NCBI RefSeq assembly: GCF_963576615.1
Contig: NC_088711.1
Span: 62,033,248-62,097,247 of the forward strand
Origin: Watersipora subatra
Lineage: Eukaryota; Bryozoa; Gymnolaemata; Cheilostomatida; Watersiporidae
Direction: 5' to 3'
DNA length: 64,000 nt
The position numbers and the translations under genes are program-made. Shown here piece after piece: positions 1 to 11,825 of the stretch. A model generated the notes under the pieces. It was not told where the DNA came from. It saw only the letters and a list, made by a program, of their open reading frames with translations, and did not search any database. How positions within the stretch are numbered: position 1 is the stretch's first letter; each line of letters opens with the position of its first letter.

Positions 1-2200
1 AACGAACGCCGATTGAAATCAGTTTATTTCTCTGACGTAGTCATTACAGTTGGTTATTAACTTGTCACGTGATATTCTCACGTGAATTGAAAGGCCAATA
101 AAAAACTCAATATAAAACTTCTCGTAGCACTAGTTTATGACAAACACTTCGGGCTTTACCGAAGACCCCGTATTAAATATAGATACTCGCTACTTTACAG
201 TTTTGTTTCGGCTTGGTCTAATCGTCTAGACGTAATCTGATCATGTGACCCATACTTCGTGATTAATTTCTGAAGCATTTTTCAATTATCACAAGCGACC
301 AACAGGCTTGTCATTTTTATCAGACAATGATATGCACTCTTTTGAGCCAAATTTGAAAACAAATGAATTTTTACAGTAGGTTATAGGATATCAGTGCTGA
401 AAGTGACAGCATTACAATGACGATGAAATTGACGGGTAAGAACAATAGACATGGTTTTATTGAATGCGTGAAAGATATTCGTGAAAATAATTCGACGCAT
501 GAGGTTGCTTGAAAGTGTAAACAGAAGCTATCTCCTACAACTACGTCACATTTGAGCCATTTTGGAAAGAGAGTCCAAACTACGGCGGTCTAGTGTGCCT
601 GCGATTAACTGTTAGTTTTTTAGCTTTTAAAAGCTTGCAAGCATATTTCCACATATGTTGCACCTACAAGACAACAGAGTAGAACATGGTGTATCTTTGG
701 ATATCTAATAACTGTAATGTGAATTTTGCTTGCAGCAAAAGAGTCTTGACTTGCAGCTTAAAGGCTGCAAGTCAACTTTTAAGCTAACATGCCTTACTAA
801 TGGAAGAAAGCCTGTAATTGGAAATTTTTGTGAGCTATGGCTTTTCGAACACTATTTATAAAGAGCCTGCAAGCAAGATAAAGTAAGATAAAAAATAAAG
901 GGTTACCGAAACCGTTCAATCGCTATCCCAAACAGACAGCTGCGATCTTCGGTCATAGTTGCAAATGTAGTGAGTAGCCATGGCTGCCTCTAGAGACAAT
1001 GGTTGAAATATCATTCAACTATTCTAATCATCTGACCATCAATTTCACATGTTCCCTTTAACCGCCATTTAAAGATGTGGTTGCGTCAAAAAGGTCGATT
1101 TAAAGAAACTAAAACCAATAAAAGGCTAAAACGTCAGCTATAATTTGATGTCATTTTTGTCTTTGTAGACCAATCCTGTCCAGAAATATATGCGTTTGAA
1201 TGAGGCCATCTTTTAGAAAGTTCACATTCCAGCGGTTGCTTCATTCTTGACGTAACTAGTAATACATCTGAAAAGAGTCTACAAGCGATAAATATAAGGT
1301 CGCTTCATTAGCCAATCATCAGCACAAAATTTTTTATAGGTTGTATAATAAATGTTATCACTCGTAAAACTCGTTGTCTGTGATAACTCAATTTAGGGAT
1401 TTTACTCTATTATTGAATCGCATGGACATCGATATTTACTAAATTAATTAACATCGTTACTTTAATAAATTACTCGATCGACACGTTTTATTGATGATCA
1501 ACGGTATTTTAAAAATTGCTGTAAAGTTACTGCGAAGGTGACTCCGAGTTTTTTTGGCATCAGGTGATTAAAGTGTTACGGAGGAAGATAGGAGAATGGA
1601 GGTAAATTTATCTTTTACTTTGAGTCTCCTATATAATAGATATACTGTTGAATTTACATTCAGATTATATTTCCCTGTTTGAGGTTACAATGTAATTTCC
1701 TGTGCGTGCGAAATACGTATGTACAGTCAGTTCTTGACGGCTTCTTTTTAATCCATAGCATCTAGCAATACAATGGCTTAGATCGATGAATATACTAAAG
1801 GTAATATTTTTAGTACTCATTAATACATGTACTAATTAATAAAATTTTAACTTTTTGCTATCACCAATCATCGCTATATAATTTTTTATCGTTTCACTGA
1901 GATATATTTGCTTCAAATTTTCTGTGGCAGTTTTATCTAGTAAATTAGATTTATGATTTGACTTGAGATGTTCACTTTTCACTTGTAGAAAGTGAAGAAA
2001 ATCGATTGATCAATGCATATCTTTAACTTCCAGAACCAAAGCTTTGAATTGTTAGCTTGGCGTACTTATGCCTTTGTTAGACATTTATTCATTTTTAAAA
2101 TTACACTCGCATTCTATCTACAGTAACTCCCAGTTTGAAAGCTTTCAGTAAATACGCGTTAGAATGACATATCTATGAATGACAAATATTTATTGCATTT
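1..2200. other. Non-coding, repeat-bearing stretch
   Basis: No gene is supported. Open frames are short and lack family resemblance. The only structure I can place is one dispersed repeat copy at about 487-745 (listed separately) and, at 1068-1095, a short match to the end of the repeat found at 2.65-3.27 and 14.17-14.82 kb (shared core TGTGGTTGCGTCA). The rest is plain AT-rich DNA. Confidence 0.6.
487..745 (+). repeat. Dispersed repeat family R1, copy 1
   Basis: This stretch matches 39985-40240 in the same orientation and 26555-26765 in reverse complement. Shared landmarks are AGTGTAAACAGAAGC, TTTCCACATAT, GCACCTACAA and ATAACTGTAATGTGAATTTTG. Three diverged copies within one window suggest a short non-autonomous transposon or SINE-like unit. 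I see no coding potential and have not fixed its ends. Confidence 0.65.
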
Positions 2201-2649
2201 GTTCTACTGATTACATGATGTTTATGTGGCCCCCACCAGCAGAAGCAGCTTTGTCAGCGCGGAAACTGCCATAACTGGGAAAGACCGACTTAAATGTGTG
2301 ATGCATAAACCATGATGTTTTGTTTGAGTTTGCTGCAGAAGATTAATTTGTCTTCTTTTATCAGCTGAAACTAAGTGAGTGGCCACGACTTGATGGACAT
2401 TTTTAATAAAAGCTTTATGCCGAGATAAAAAGATTTTGCTTGTAAAAATTATATAATAAAATAATATTGTTGAAGATAATGCAAAAAATGATTTGCAGAA
2501 CATTGAATATATCATAGCCCAGTTGACACCTGTGCTGAAATCTTTTTTGATAGATGGATTTATGAAGTGCAATCAGAGCTGCATGGACAGGCACTTTTGC
2601 ATAGCTCGACCATTGTTTAGTACTTGAATCAGCTAATCAAAGTAAGAAA

Positions 2650-3275
2650 CTAGTTTTCAGTGTGGGCTATGATATGCAGCTTCAACCCCAGGATAGGCAA
2701 TTGGCATAATGTGGGCGGGGCTTTTGGAGGCTGTGTTTCGTTAGTGTGTGTAGCGACCGAACTGTGCCGATACAAAGACCTTATTCTACAAAGTTTGCTC
2801 AAACATAATTATCATAGACTGGTAGAATTGGTAGTCGGTACTAAGATGTTTACACAGCATTTAGAAGCAGCTGGTATGACAAATTTTTAATTTTTCTTGT
2901 TTGAGGCGTTTGAGACATTGGTAATAATATATCTGTAGCTGGAATTAGAATTTTATTTTAGCCAACACGAGCAAATACAAAATAAAATATATGCCAATAG
3001 AGCCGCGTAAGACTAGACTTTTATCGCACATAGCCGATGTGACTACGAGAAATAAAGACAGGTTGTATCAGGCGTTACATCATTTTGGGCAAATCTAGGC
3101 ATGTTTTTTTGGCCTGAGCGTTTTTACTGCGATCGAATTTTTTCGATTTTAATATTCAAATATCTTGACAATGAAATTGCCTAACACAACAAGCAATATA
3201 TCAACTGATAGACAAAAAAAATATTTTCTTTTAAAATCAACTCAAATATGACGCAACCACACCTTTAAGTAGCAA
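2650..3275 (+). repeat. Dispersed repeat family R2, copy 1
   Basis: About 620 bp are repeated in inverted orientation at 14170-14825. Both copies contain the same small open frame (2660-2890 here; its counterpart at 14566-14760 on the minus strand) with the shared peptide YKDLILQSLLKHNYHR, and both end in a TGTGGTTGCGTCA-type segment. The frame carries no domain I recognise and could be incidental to an old mobile element. The 3' half (about 3090-3270) also resembles the interior of the pogo-like elements at 34.8-35.5 and 62.0-63.1 kb (AACGCTCA, CAAGTGATAGA-like words). Confidence 0.65.
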
Positions 3276-4014
3276 CTGCTAGTTTACTTTTGATTCTCTC
3301 AATTACAGAGATTTACTGAGTCGCATATCGTTTTTTATATGTGTTGTTTTCTCTGTTAGACTATTACCATATACTTTATGAAGGCTTGAATGGTGCAGAA
3401 TATCCATATGATAAATACATTGGGCTGTATTGTTATGTAATCCGCTCAACACGGCTCAAACAACTCATTGGCTGATGTGGTTTAGATAGAATTCTGAAAC
3501 TTGGTCTTGTGAGAAGTTTTTCTAGACATTGAGCGTTGTGAGATCTGAAGACGAACAGAACTCGGTAGGCTTTTAGATTAGCACAGGGTTCATGAGACAT
3601 CTGTAGTTGCAAATATATAAACCATGTGGGTACAACAACAATACCTAATCAAAAGCGGACAGTAGTTTGATGTATAGTTTATCACCTATATTATGTACGA
3701 TGTGGAATCGTAATCGTAATAAAAACGTCCGATCACCGATTTTGTTTCTATTTGCAAAGTTCATCAGCTTGCTAAGATGTGGTACTTGATTATAATGAAT
3801 TATGCAATCTGTGATAGCTAGCAGTGGGAATCTATAGAAATAGAGATATATTTCTATTCATCCTTTAAATTGCTAATTGTTTAATGGTACAAGCTGGATT
3901 TACTAGACTGTTTTTTGAGACTGAGTGTTGTCTCTGCAATAGTTATGCAAGTATTGAGTTAATTGCAAAAAGCCGAGACCTCACAGTCATGGAGACTTTA
4001 TAAAAGAGTAAATC

Positions 4015-4700
4015 ATCACTGCTGCTGAGCTGCTGGGACAAGCAAAAGTAAAGTAAATTTTCTCAAAAAACTCAGCCAAGAAATCAAAATACAATCAAGA
4101 ACAAGAAATCGAAATGCAATCAAAAACAAGAAATTAAGAAACTTATGGAGATGAAAGGCAGGCATGTTATGATGCTAGTTGACTGCGAGTGGTTGTGTGA
4201 TCTTGCCTTCATGGATGACATTACAAACAATTTATCCGAGTTTATCCAAAACCATAATCAACTTCTAAGTGCCTTGCTGTGAAATGTGAAGGTTATCAGA
4301 GCTAAACTAAAACTGTGCAAAGCGCAATTGGAAGGAGATAACAACTCACATCTTCCGACTTTGCAGTATCAAACTCCTGAAAATACACATGAATAAGCTC
4401 ATGAGTGTGCAAAACTGCTAGATGTGTTTGAGTGAAGATTTTATTATGTGAGAGCTAAGCAAGGAGATTTGAATGTCTTTGCCATATGATTCAGTGTGGA
4501 ACCAGCCAATGCTCCTGAAGAGTTACAACTTAAAGTAATCCAAATTCAAAGCAATGATGAGTTAAAAGGAAGATACGTACAGCAATCGCCCATTACTTGA
4601 GTTCTACAAATGCTGCATTATCTCTCATGAGTTTCCTCACAGTGTAAAGTGTAGGGAAACTGTATGAAAAGTGTAACCAGTCAAAAGTACACAATCTGCG
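4015..4700 (+). pseudogene. Degenerate hAT-type (GTF2IRD2/ZBED-like) transposase fragment, copy 1
   Basis: Conceptual translation from about 4144 reads LVDCEWLCDLAFMDDITNNL, followed by an NLSEF..HNQLLSALL..VK segment and, near 4500, EPANAPEELQLKVIQIQS. This succession (CEWLCDLAFL-DIT-HLNELN, then APEELQLELIDLQ) is characteristic of the hAT-derived transposases related to GTF2IRD2 and ZBED5. Several in-frame stops (at the TGA near 4281 and the TAA near 4393, among others) show it is dead. A second copy lies at 17.28-17.88 kb in the same orientation. It sits directly downstream of TPR gene copy A, on the opposite strand. The family call rests on recall of the motif order, with no database search. 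Confidence 0.6.
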
Positions 4701-5190
4701 ACAAACAGGGTTGCTGTTACTCATGCGTAGCAAAACTCAAAGAGTTTGTACACTTTCCTAAGACTAATGAAAACATGAAAAAGATGGGTATAAAACTTGT
4801 GTATAAAAGTGATAGATATATTAGTTGATGCGTTGGCCACTGTCTATGACATGGTTATACTAAATGATGCAGAATCAATGAAATGAATACTGAAGTTGAA
4901 ATGTCAAAGATGCTAAGAGAACGTTTAAATACCAGAGACCTATGTTGACATAGCTTCCTCTAATTCTAAGTCTCAATATACTGTTATGGATATTGCCTCA
5001 ATACTGGAATATAAGTTCAAAAAGCAAGAGGAAACTCAGAAAATAGATGCACTAAAGTGTAACTCCATCATATATGATTTGTTAAAAGTCAGCATGAAGA
5101 CACTGAACAGATAGTTAAAACAACAAATAAAGACTTGAAGATGCATGGTTCTGACATAATGTAGCATACATAATATAACATCACACTTGA
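4700..5190. other. Unassigned remainder next to the hAT relic
   Basis: Broken open frames on the plus strand may be the rest of the same hAT exon, but no motif could be recognised. No start, splice site or intact frame can be supported. Confidence 0.4.
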
Positions 5191-5194
5191 GTAG

Positions 5195-5368
5195 GATGAT
5201 CCTAGTTAGTGAGTGTTAAATTATGAATAGTCAGTTACGTATTAATTTTATGTAGTGAGTTGGGTTCTCTTGTTTACATTAATATCTCTATGGAGATGAT
5301 GATGTTTGTTTTGCCTTCATGATAGTAAAGGATCTTTTTTTATATATTGAAGCATGCGTGCGCTTGCC
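5195..5368 (-). repeat. Conserved 3' flank of TPR gene copy A, with decayed splice donor
   Basis: This block matches the flanks at 9960-10134, 20900-21085 and 40800-40979. All have the same order: a GATGATCCTAG-type word, GTTAAACTATGAATAGTCAG, TGGTGTTCTCTTG-type and TATGGAGATGATGATG words, and CTTCATGATAG, then a splice-donor-like site on the minus strand. Here the donor reads ATAG|GCAAGC, a GC variant of the ATAG|GTAAGC seen in copies B and D. The block was duplicated together with the genes and may be an ancestral intron that now serves as 3' UTR. Confidence 0.65.
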
Positions 5369-5383
5369 TATGCATTTGTGCAC

Positions 5384-6646
5384 TTAACTAATGCCACTGT
5401 AAACTTTAGCAACATCAATGTGGTTAGTATTGTCTCCATAAACAGCCTTTAACATGACTAGAGCTTTCCCGCAATATTCTAATCCGTTTCTGTAGTCACC
5501 AAATGAGTTGTGTACTGACCCAATGTTATTGTAGCTAGCAGCAATATCGGCATGGTTGGTGTTCTCTCCATACACAGCCTTTGACATGACTAGTGCTTTT
5601 TCATAATATTCTAATGCTTTTTTGCAGGCACCCTGTGATTGGTATGTTACACCAGTGCTATTGTAGATACTAGTAATAGCATTGTGGTTGGAAGGATCTC
5701 CATACACAGTCTTTTGCATTACTATTGCTTTCCTATGATATTCTAACGCTATTCCGAAGTCACCCAATGAGCTGTGTGCTGAGCCAATGTTATTGTAGGT
5801 GGTAGCAATATAAATATGGTCGGCAGTATCTCCATACGCAGCCTTCAGTATCACTAGTGCTTTGCTAAGATATTCTAACGCCTTTCTGTAGTCACCCACT
5901 AAGTTGTGTGCTGAGCCAATGTTGTAGCTAACAGCAATATCCGTATGGTTGGTGTTCTCTCCATACACAGCCTTTTTCATGACTAGTGCTTCTTCGTAAT
6001 ATTCTAATGCTTTTCTGTAGTCACCCAGTGAGTGGTGTACTGAGCCAATGTTACTGTAGCTAATAGCAATATCCGTATGGTTGGTGTCCTCTCCATACAC
6101 AGCCTTTTTCATGACTAGTGTTTCTTCGTGATATTCTAATGCTTTTCTGTAGTCACCCAGTATGCAGTATAGTGCACCAATGTTACTGTTGCTGTTAGCA
6201 ATATCAGTGTAGTCGGAAGCATGTTCATATAGAGCTTTTCGCATAACTGGTGCTTTGCTATAATATTCTAGTGCTTTTCTATAGTCACCCAAAGAGCAGT
6301 AGGCTGAACCAAGATGGTTGTAGTTGAAAGCAATATCAGTGCGGTTGGTATTTCCTCCATATACAGCCTTATGAATGGTTAGTGTTTTTGTAAAAAACTC
6401 TAATGTTTTTCTGTAGTCACCCAATGCATAGTGTACTGATCCGATTTTATTGTAGCTGGCAGCAATTGAAGCGTGGCTTGTATTATTTCCATACACAGCT
6501 TTGTGTATGTCTAGTCCTTTGGTAGAATAATCTAATGCTTGGTTGTAGTTACCCAAATGACGATGTGCTAAACCAATGCTATTGTAAGCGCAAGCAACAT
6601 CTGAATCATCCATATCTCCATATATACATGTAGTTTGAACCATCAT
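5384..6646 (-). CDS. TPR-array open frame of copy A (about 10 repeats)
   Basis: A 420-residue open frame consists almost entirely of 42-residue TPR units of the kinesin-light-chain/NPHP3 type (consensus SYNNIGSAHxSLGDYRKALE plus a YxKALVMxKAVYGENTNHxDIA-type half). One unit at about 5925 is a residue short (VSYNIGSAHN). The frame ends in KVYSGIS at a TTA-to-TAA change relative to the paralogues, and repeat-like sequence continues beyond it to about 5368. The upstream NTase exon is broken, so this array is probably not translated as part of a full protein. It has stayed open longer than the NTase part, which suggests either recent death or a short TPR-only product. Confidence 0.55.
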   Translation of the reverse strand: MMVQTTCIYGDMDDSDVACAYNSIGLAHRHLGNYNQALDYSTKGLDIHKAVYGNNTSHASIAASYNKIGSVHYALGDYRKTLEFFTKTLTIHKAVYGGNTNRTDIAFNYNHLGSAYCSLGDYRKALEYYSKAPVMRKALYEHASDYTDIANSNSNIGALYCILGDYRKALEYHEETLVMKKAVYGEDTNHTDIAISYSNIGSVHHSLGDYRKALEYYEEALVMKKAVYGENTNHTDIAVSYNIGSAHNLVGDYRKALEYLSKALVILKAAYGDTADHIYIATTYNNIGSAHSSLGDFGIALEYHRKAIVMQKTVYGDPSNHNAITSIYNSTGVTYQSQGACKKALEYYEKALVMSKAVYGENTNHADIAASYNNIGSVHNSFGDYRNGLEYCGKALVMLKAVYGDNTNHIDVAKVYSGIS

Positions 6647-6804
6647 TAATGTTTCAGTACAATACTCCAGTCATTTCTCATATTCACCTATAGTGTCAGA
6701 TATACAAACCCTACATTCTCATAGGTGATTGCCATATCTATTTGATCGCTTTCATCTTTTCCTTCACAGTCCATAATACCTAGCAGGCTCACATCATCAC
6801 CCAC

Positions 6805-7294
6805 CTACAAACACAAGGAAGAGTAAAAAGTCTGGTTTAATACCAGCAGATGCATAATTTAAATTTAAATGTTGGTGTGTGTACTCTCAAGAGTTATCTA
6901 CTCTATGTTCTGTCTGAGCATTTTGGCATCTCATGTAAACCGTTATAGCTATAATTGCTATAGTTATATTTATGGCTGTCAAGTCTTTATAAATCATTCG
7001 ATGTCAATTTTTCTCATAATTAGATACTGTAAATCTGTGAACAAATATGTAGTGTACATTAATAGTTGAGATAACAAGAGGTTACCGAGGTTGTTTGTTT
7101 TAATTACAGATGAGTTTATTTTGTAACCAAACTCGGGTTTACTTTGTCAATGGTAAATTGAATTTACAAGCATACACTTTTGTTGATGCATAGATGGAAG
7201 TTACAAGCGAGAGATATACTTTTCAGAGATGTTCATGTATATGAGTTTACCTAAGGTATACTAGAGTGTATCTCTGCTTATATAAACAACCAAC
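6805..7294 (-). other. Intron 2 of copy A
   Basis: The interval is bounded by GAG|GTTGGT on the donor side and GTTTGTAG|GTGGGT on the acceptor side (minus strand), phase 0. Its interior matches intron 2 of copy D (shared words TTAATTACAGAT, AACCAAACTC and GCGAGAGATATACTTTTCAG) and not that of copies B or C. Confidence 0.6.
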
Positions 7295-9015
7295 CTCTTT
7301 AATCAGTTGATGAGCTGCTCTGTAGTCGACTCCATGTTGTTTGTGGCAGTGTGCAGCCAAAAGCTTCCAGAGTCCTTGGTGCTTTTGTTCTGAGAGGAAG
7401 TACTGGAAATACTCTAATGCATACTTATAGTTATTTGTATAATAGAGAAGATATGCACACAGTTCTATACATTTTTTAAAGTTCTTCCTTAGTGAATCTA
7501 GTTGAGAGGATGTTGAACTGTTGACTATCTCACAGCAAGCACAAGGGCAGCTGATTTAGTTGGCAGCAGAATATTGACCAGTGAAATAGAGAACGTCTGC
7601 TTTCACCCCGAATTCATTTTTTTTGAGACCTCCATTTTTTAAGCATTGTAGTGAGATGTTCTTTAGTAATGGTTGGATCAGAGAGTTGAGTGAGTTTGTA
7701 TTTTACAGACTGTTTAATATGTGTGAGTAAGCAGCCCATATGTACTACCAAGTGCACTAGAACAGCATAAGATAATTCTTGGCCACCATGATAACACTTG
7801 TCAATCTGTGCAAACACAATCTGTGATTGCATCTTAAGATATGCTGAAGTTCGAATGTATATATAGAGAGAGAGCGAGGAGAATATTCAGGTACCGATGA
7901 ATGGCTGGTGACAGAAGGCCTTGCTTTCGAAGCTCTGAATATATATCCCATGAGTGACAACAACTGCTGAGTCCGAGACACATCTTCATGTTGTTAGCGA
8001 GAAGAGTTGGATATCTGAATATATTTTCCTTCACCTTGACATTCAGATTAGCTGGTGGTTGAAACTTGATAAACTAATTCTAAGTGTTTCACTTTGACAG
8101 CTTGTTTTTCCTTTACAAACTTCGCATGATTCTCTTGCATCGGTAAACTCTTCATACATGTCTAGTGCCTTGTTCTTCTCCATTGGAAAGTAAAACGGTA
8201 AAATGGTAGATAAAAACGGTTCAGATGGTCAAATGGTCTAACAGTCAGATTTATCTTCTGCAAATCCATCAAATGGTTTCTCTGCCTCTTTCATGTAGAG
8301 TTCCATAAATTGTTCTACCGTTAATGTCAGACACAAACCTCCCACCTTACCATTACCTGTTGGGATGTTACCAGAGTTTGTAGTGATTCCATCTATTCTG
8401 TATCTAGTGACAGTACTCTTAGCTAGCTTACTTAACTCACTGTTTGTCTTCAACTCATCAATATCAAAGGACTTCAGAGGACTCTCACCTAGATTTCCTA
8501 TTCTGAAGTAGCTGTCTATTGCTAATCTTTCAAAGTATTCTGATTCCTTCTCAACAATGATAGCGTATTCTAGATCAGAGTATGGAGTTGCATCCCCTTT
8601 GCTATGGAACCCAATCCAATGATAGCAAACTTACACGGAGCTTCTTCATCTTTCTTCCTCAGCACATCAATACTTGATTGGATAATCTTTTTAGATACTT
8701 TCACAATTCTCTCACTGCAGGTTTTGCTTGCTGAGAAAACTTTCTGACTAAATTCTTCTGCATTTCTAAGATTGTCCTTACTGAATATGTCATCATCACT
8801 CACAGATTTTCCTGAAGCATCAAGAGCACTAAAGTCTTCCTTAGTATCATCTCTGTACTTCCCTAGAAATGCTTTATGGTTACTGATCATCTGCTGATGT
8901 TCATCATAGCTGAGGGAGTGGTTTCCTTTGTACCAACTTTCTTCTATGTCATAGACTACTCTGCGTCTATTGTCAGTTAGATTAGGAGTCACACTGTAGT
9001 TAGCTAAGCATGTGA

Positions 9016-9955
9016 CTGTAAAAAAGTATTTTAAAAGCTATAATTGTAACAGCTTAGAACTGATAGCTCTTACGAGCTTAAAAAACATCAAATATAGAAA
9101 AGGATTTCAGAAAACAGTTTTTAAAAAAAAATCAAGTTATAATTTGCTATATTTACTAATTTCAGAAAAAGAAGGAAGTTCTTTCGGGGTATTTTTTGCT
9201 TGTCTATGCTTGCCGTATCATTCTCATTTGGCGTGTATTAAAAAGGTCTGTAACTACTCGATGTACATCTCTCTAAATTGTAAACCTACATTATAGTACT
9301 TACTGAGAGCTGACTTCCTTGCCGTATTATTCTAAGATTGTGTCTACTAGGAAGGACGGTCTGTAACCACTGTTTGACTTTACATATTGAATATTTAATT
9401 TACGAGTGATTAGTCTGTTTACTGTAACGAAGGAATACACTCATTAAACTGTCTATTCATTAAAACTTTATCTCATCAATCAACATATTATAGTAACTAC
9501 TATATGTTCATCTCTGAACACGAATGATTTGTTTTGATACATTAATGCTGAGCTGTAGTCAGATGATGAGTTATACTCCATGCACACTGCACTGGTATGA
9601 TTGTATCCACTGGAAATGTTAATAAAGCTGGTGTCTTTTCTATGTACAGGGGTATTTGCTTGCAGCAGAGGATAACAATAAAAATGGTTGTTGTGAATTG
9701 AATATGAAAAAACTCATATAAAATTTACGAATAGTGGATTATTATAATATTAATATCCTAAGAAAAATATTAAATTAGTGCATAAAAAGAGAAAGAAAAA
9801 GAAATTATTAGCTATAACCAATTTAAAGAATTTCATATATCCCATCCTGATAACTGGCTGATGCTATATTTAACCTTAACACCGCCTCTTACCACTGTTC
9901 CTGACTTGCATCAGACTCACTATTTAAGTTTACAAACCAGTTTAATTTACATCTG
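9016..9955. other. Region upstream of copy A; no gene seen
   Basis: The first ~220 bp (to about 9240) match intron 1 of copies C and D. The match then stops and no 5' exon follows. The remainder is AT-rich with no supported gene, and separates copy A from the 3' flank of copy B. Confidence 0.5.
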
Positions 9956-9959
9956 AGTA

Positions 9960-10134
9960 TGATGATCCTAGTTAGTAAATGTTAAACTATGGATAGTCAG
10001 CTATATATTAGTTTTATGTAGTCAGTTGTCTTCTCTTGTGTATGTTGATATCCCTATGGAGATGATGATGCTTGTCTTGCCTTCATGATAGCAAGTAATC
10101 TTTTTTTGTATATCGAAGCATGTTTATGCTTACC
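9960..10134 (-). repeat. Conserved 3' flank of copy B with intact donor-like site
   Basis: Same block as at 5195, 20900 and 40800. At its gene-proximal edge the minus strand reads CCATAG|GTAAGC at 10134/10133, a full consensus splice donor positioned directly after the post-stop TPR relic. Confidence 0.65.
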
Positions 10135-10200
10135 TATGGATTCGTAGACTATACTAATGTTATTGTAAATTCTAACAACATCGACATGGTTGGTATCTCT

Positions 10201-11040
10201 TCAATGAACAGCCTTTAACATGACTAGAGCTTTCCTGTAATATTCTAATGCTTTTCTGGATTCCCTCAGTGGGTAATATGCTAATCCAATGTTACAGTAG
10301 GTAGTAGCAATATTGGTATGGTTTCTGTTCTCTCCATACACAGCTTTTAGTATGACTAGTGCTTTTTCATGATATTCTAATGCTTTTCTGTAGTCACCCA
10401 GTGAGTTGTGTGTGGAAGCCATGTTATTGAAGCTAGCAGCAATATTGGTATGGTTGGTGTTCTCTCCATACACAGTTTTTCGTATGACTAGGGCTTTTTC
10501 GTGTAAATGTAATGCTTTTCTGTAGTCACCTAGTGAGTGGTGTACTGAAGCCATGTTATTGTAGCTAATGTCGATATTGGTATGTTTGGTGGTCGCTCCA
10601 TACACAGCCTTTTGTATGATTAGTGGTTTTTTGAAGTATTCTAATGCTTTTCTGTAGTCACTCAGTGAGTTGTGTGCTAGCCCAATGTTACTATAGATAA
10701 CAGCAATATCGGTATGGCTAGCTTCTTCTCCATACACACTCTTTTGTATGACTATGGCTTTTTCGTAATATTCTAGTGCTTTTCCGAAGTCATCCAGTGA
10801 GTTGTGTGCTGACCCAATGTTACCATAGCAAACAGCAATATTGTTGTGGTTGGTGTTCTCGCCATACACAGTCGTTTGTATGACTAGTGTTTTTTCGTGA
10901 TATACTAATGCTTCTCTGTAGTCACCCAGTGAGTTGTTTGCTGATCCAATGTTACCATAGCTAACAGCAATATTGGTATGGTTAGTGTTTTCTCCATACA
11001 TAGCCTTTTGTACGATTAGTGATTTTTCATAATATTCCAA
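10201..11040 (-). CDS. 3' TPR open frame of copy B
   Basis: A 279-residue open frame of 6.6 TPR units of 42 residues, ending ...LVMLKAVH before TGA. It is the last readable piece of the copy B array. Its first two units are nearly identical to those at 11194-11568 because of a 528-bp tandem duplication. It has no start signal of its own, so it is meaningful only as part of the broken gene. Confidence 0.5.
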   Translation of the reverse strand: MEYYEKSLIVQKAMYGENTNHTNIAVSYGNIGSANNSLGDYREALVYHEKTLVIQTTVYGENTNHNNIAVCYGNIGSAHNSLDDFGKALEYYEKAIVIQKSVYGEEASHTDIAVIYSNIGLAHNSLSDYRKALEYFKKPLIIQKAVYGATTKHTNIDISYNNMASVHHSLGDYRKALHLHEKALVIRKTVYGENTNHTNIAASFNNMASTHNSLGDYRKALEYHEKALVILKAVYGENRNHTNIATTYCNIGLAYYPLRESRKALEYYRKALVMLKAVH

Positions 11041-11825
11041 TGCTTTTTGTAGTCACCCAGTAAGTTGTGTGCTGACCCAATGTTACCATAGCTGACAGCA
11101 ATATTGGTATGGTTGGCGTTCTCTCAATACACAGCCTTTCGCATGGCTACTGCTTTTTTCCTGATATTCCAAAGCTTTTCTGTAGTCAACCAGTCAAGTG
11201 TGTGCTGATGCAATGTTACCATACCTAACCGCAATACTATTATGGTTCGTATTCTCTCCATACACAGCCTTTTGTATGTCTAGGGTTTTTTCGTAATATT
11301 CTAGTGCTTTTCCGAAGTCATCCAGTGAGTTGTGTGCTGACCCAATGTTACCATAGCAAACAGCAATATTGTTGTGGTTGGTGTTCTCGCCATACACAGT
11401 CGTTTGTATGACTAGTGTTTTTCCGTGATATACTAATGCTTCTCTGTAGTCACCCAGTGAGTTGTTTGCTGATCCAATGTTACCATAGCTAACAGCAATA
11501 TTGGTATGGTTAGTGTTTTCTCCATACATAGCCTTTTGTACGATTAGTGATTTTTCATAATATTCCAATGCTTTTTGTAGTCACCCAGTAAGTTGTGTGC
11601 TGACCCAATGTTACCATAGCTGACAGCAATATTGGTATGGTTGGCGATCTCTCCATACACAGCCTTTCGCATGGCTACTGCTTTTTTCCTGATATTCCAA
11701 AGCTTTTCTGTAGTCACCCAGTCAAGTGTGTGCTGATGCAATGTTACCATACCTAACCGCAATACTATTATGGTTCGTATTCTCTCCATACACAGCCTTT
11801 TGTATGTCTAGGGTTTTTTCGTAAT
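10765..11825 (-). repeat. Recent 528-bp tandem duplication inside the copy B array
   Basis: Sequence at about 10765-11297 recurs at an offset of exactly 528 bp (for example CCGAAGTCATCCAG at 10784 and 11312, and TTCCAATGCTTTTTGTAG at 11036 and 11564). The match is almost perfect, whereas other units in the array differ at many sites. 528 is not a multiple of 126, the TPR unit. The duplicated block includes the one-base frameshift, so duplication came after the array had begun to decay. Confidence 0.8.

Larger units (their letters stand above)
5384..9015 (-). pseudogene. NTase-TPR gene copy A (degenerate)
   Basis: Two exons are recognisable by alignment with copies C and D: an NTase exon (9015-7295) and a TPR exon (6804-5384). 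The first acceptor (TTTACAG at 9016-9022) and the donor GAG|GTTGG at 7295 are preserved. The NTase exon is broken into at least four frames: a base is missing just after the acceptor, a frameshift follows the GLGSIAKG motif near 8600, and more occur near 8090-8230 and 7610. The TPR exon has a 2-nt insertion and a stop near 6690-6740, then an uninterrupted run of about ten 42-residue repeats from 6646 to 5384. No 5' exon equivalent to that of copies C and D is found upstream. Its exon-3 start (VGDDVSLL) and intron 2 match copy D rather than B or C. Confidence 0.75.
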
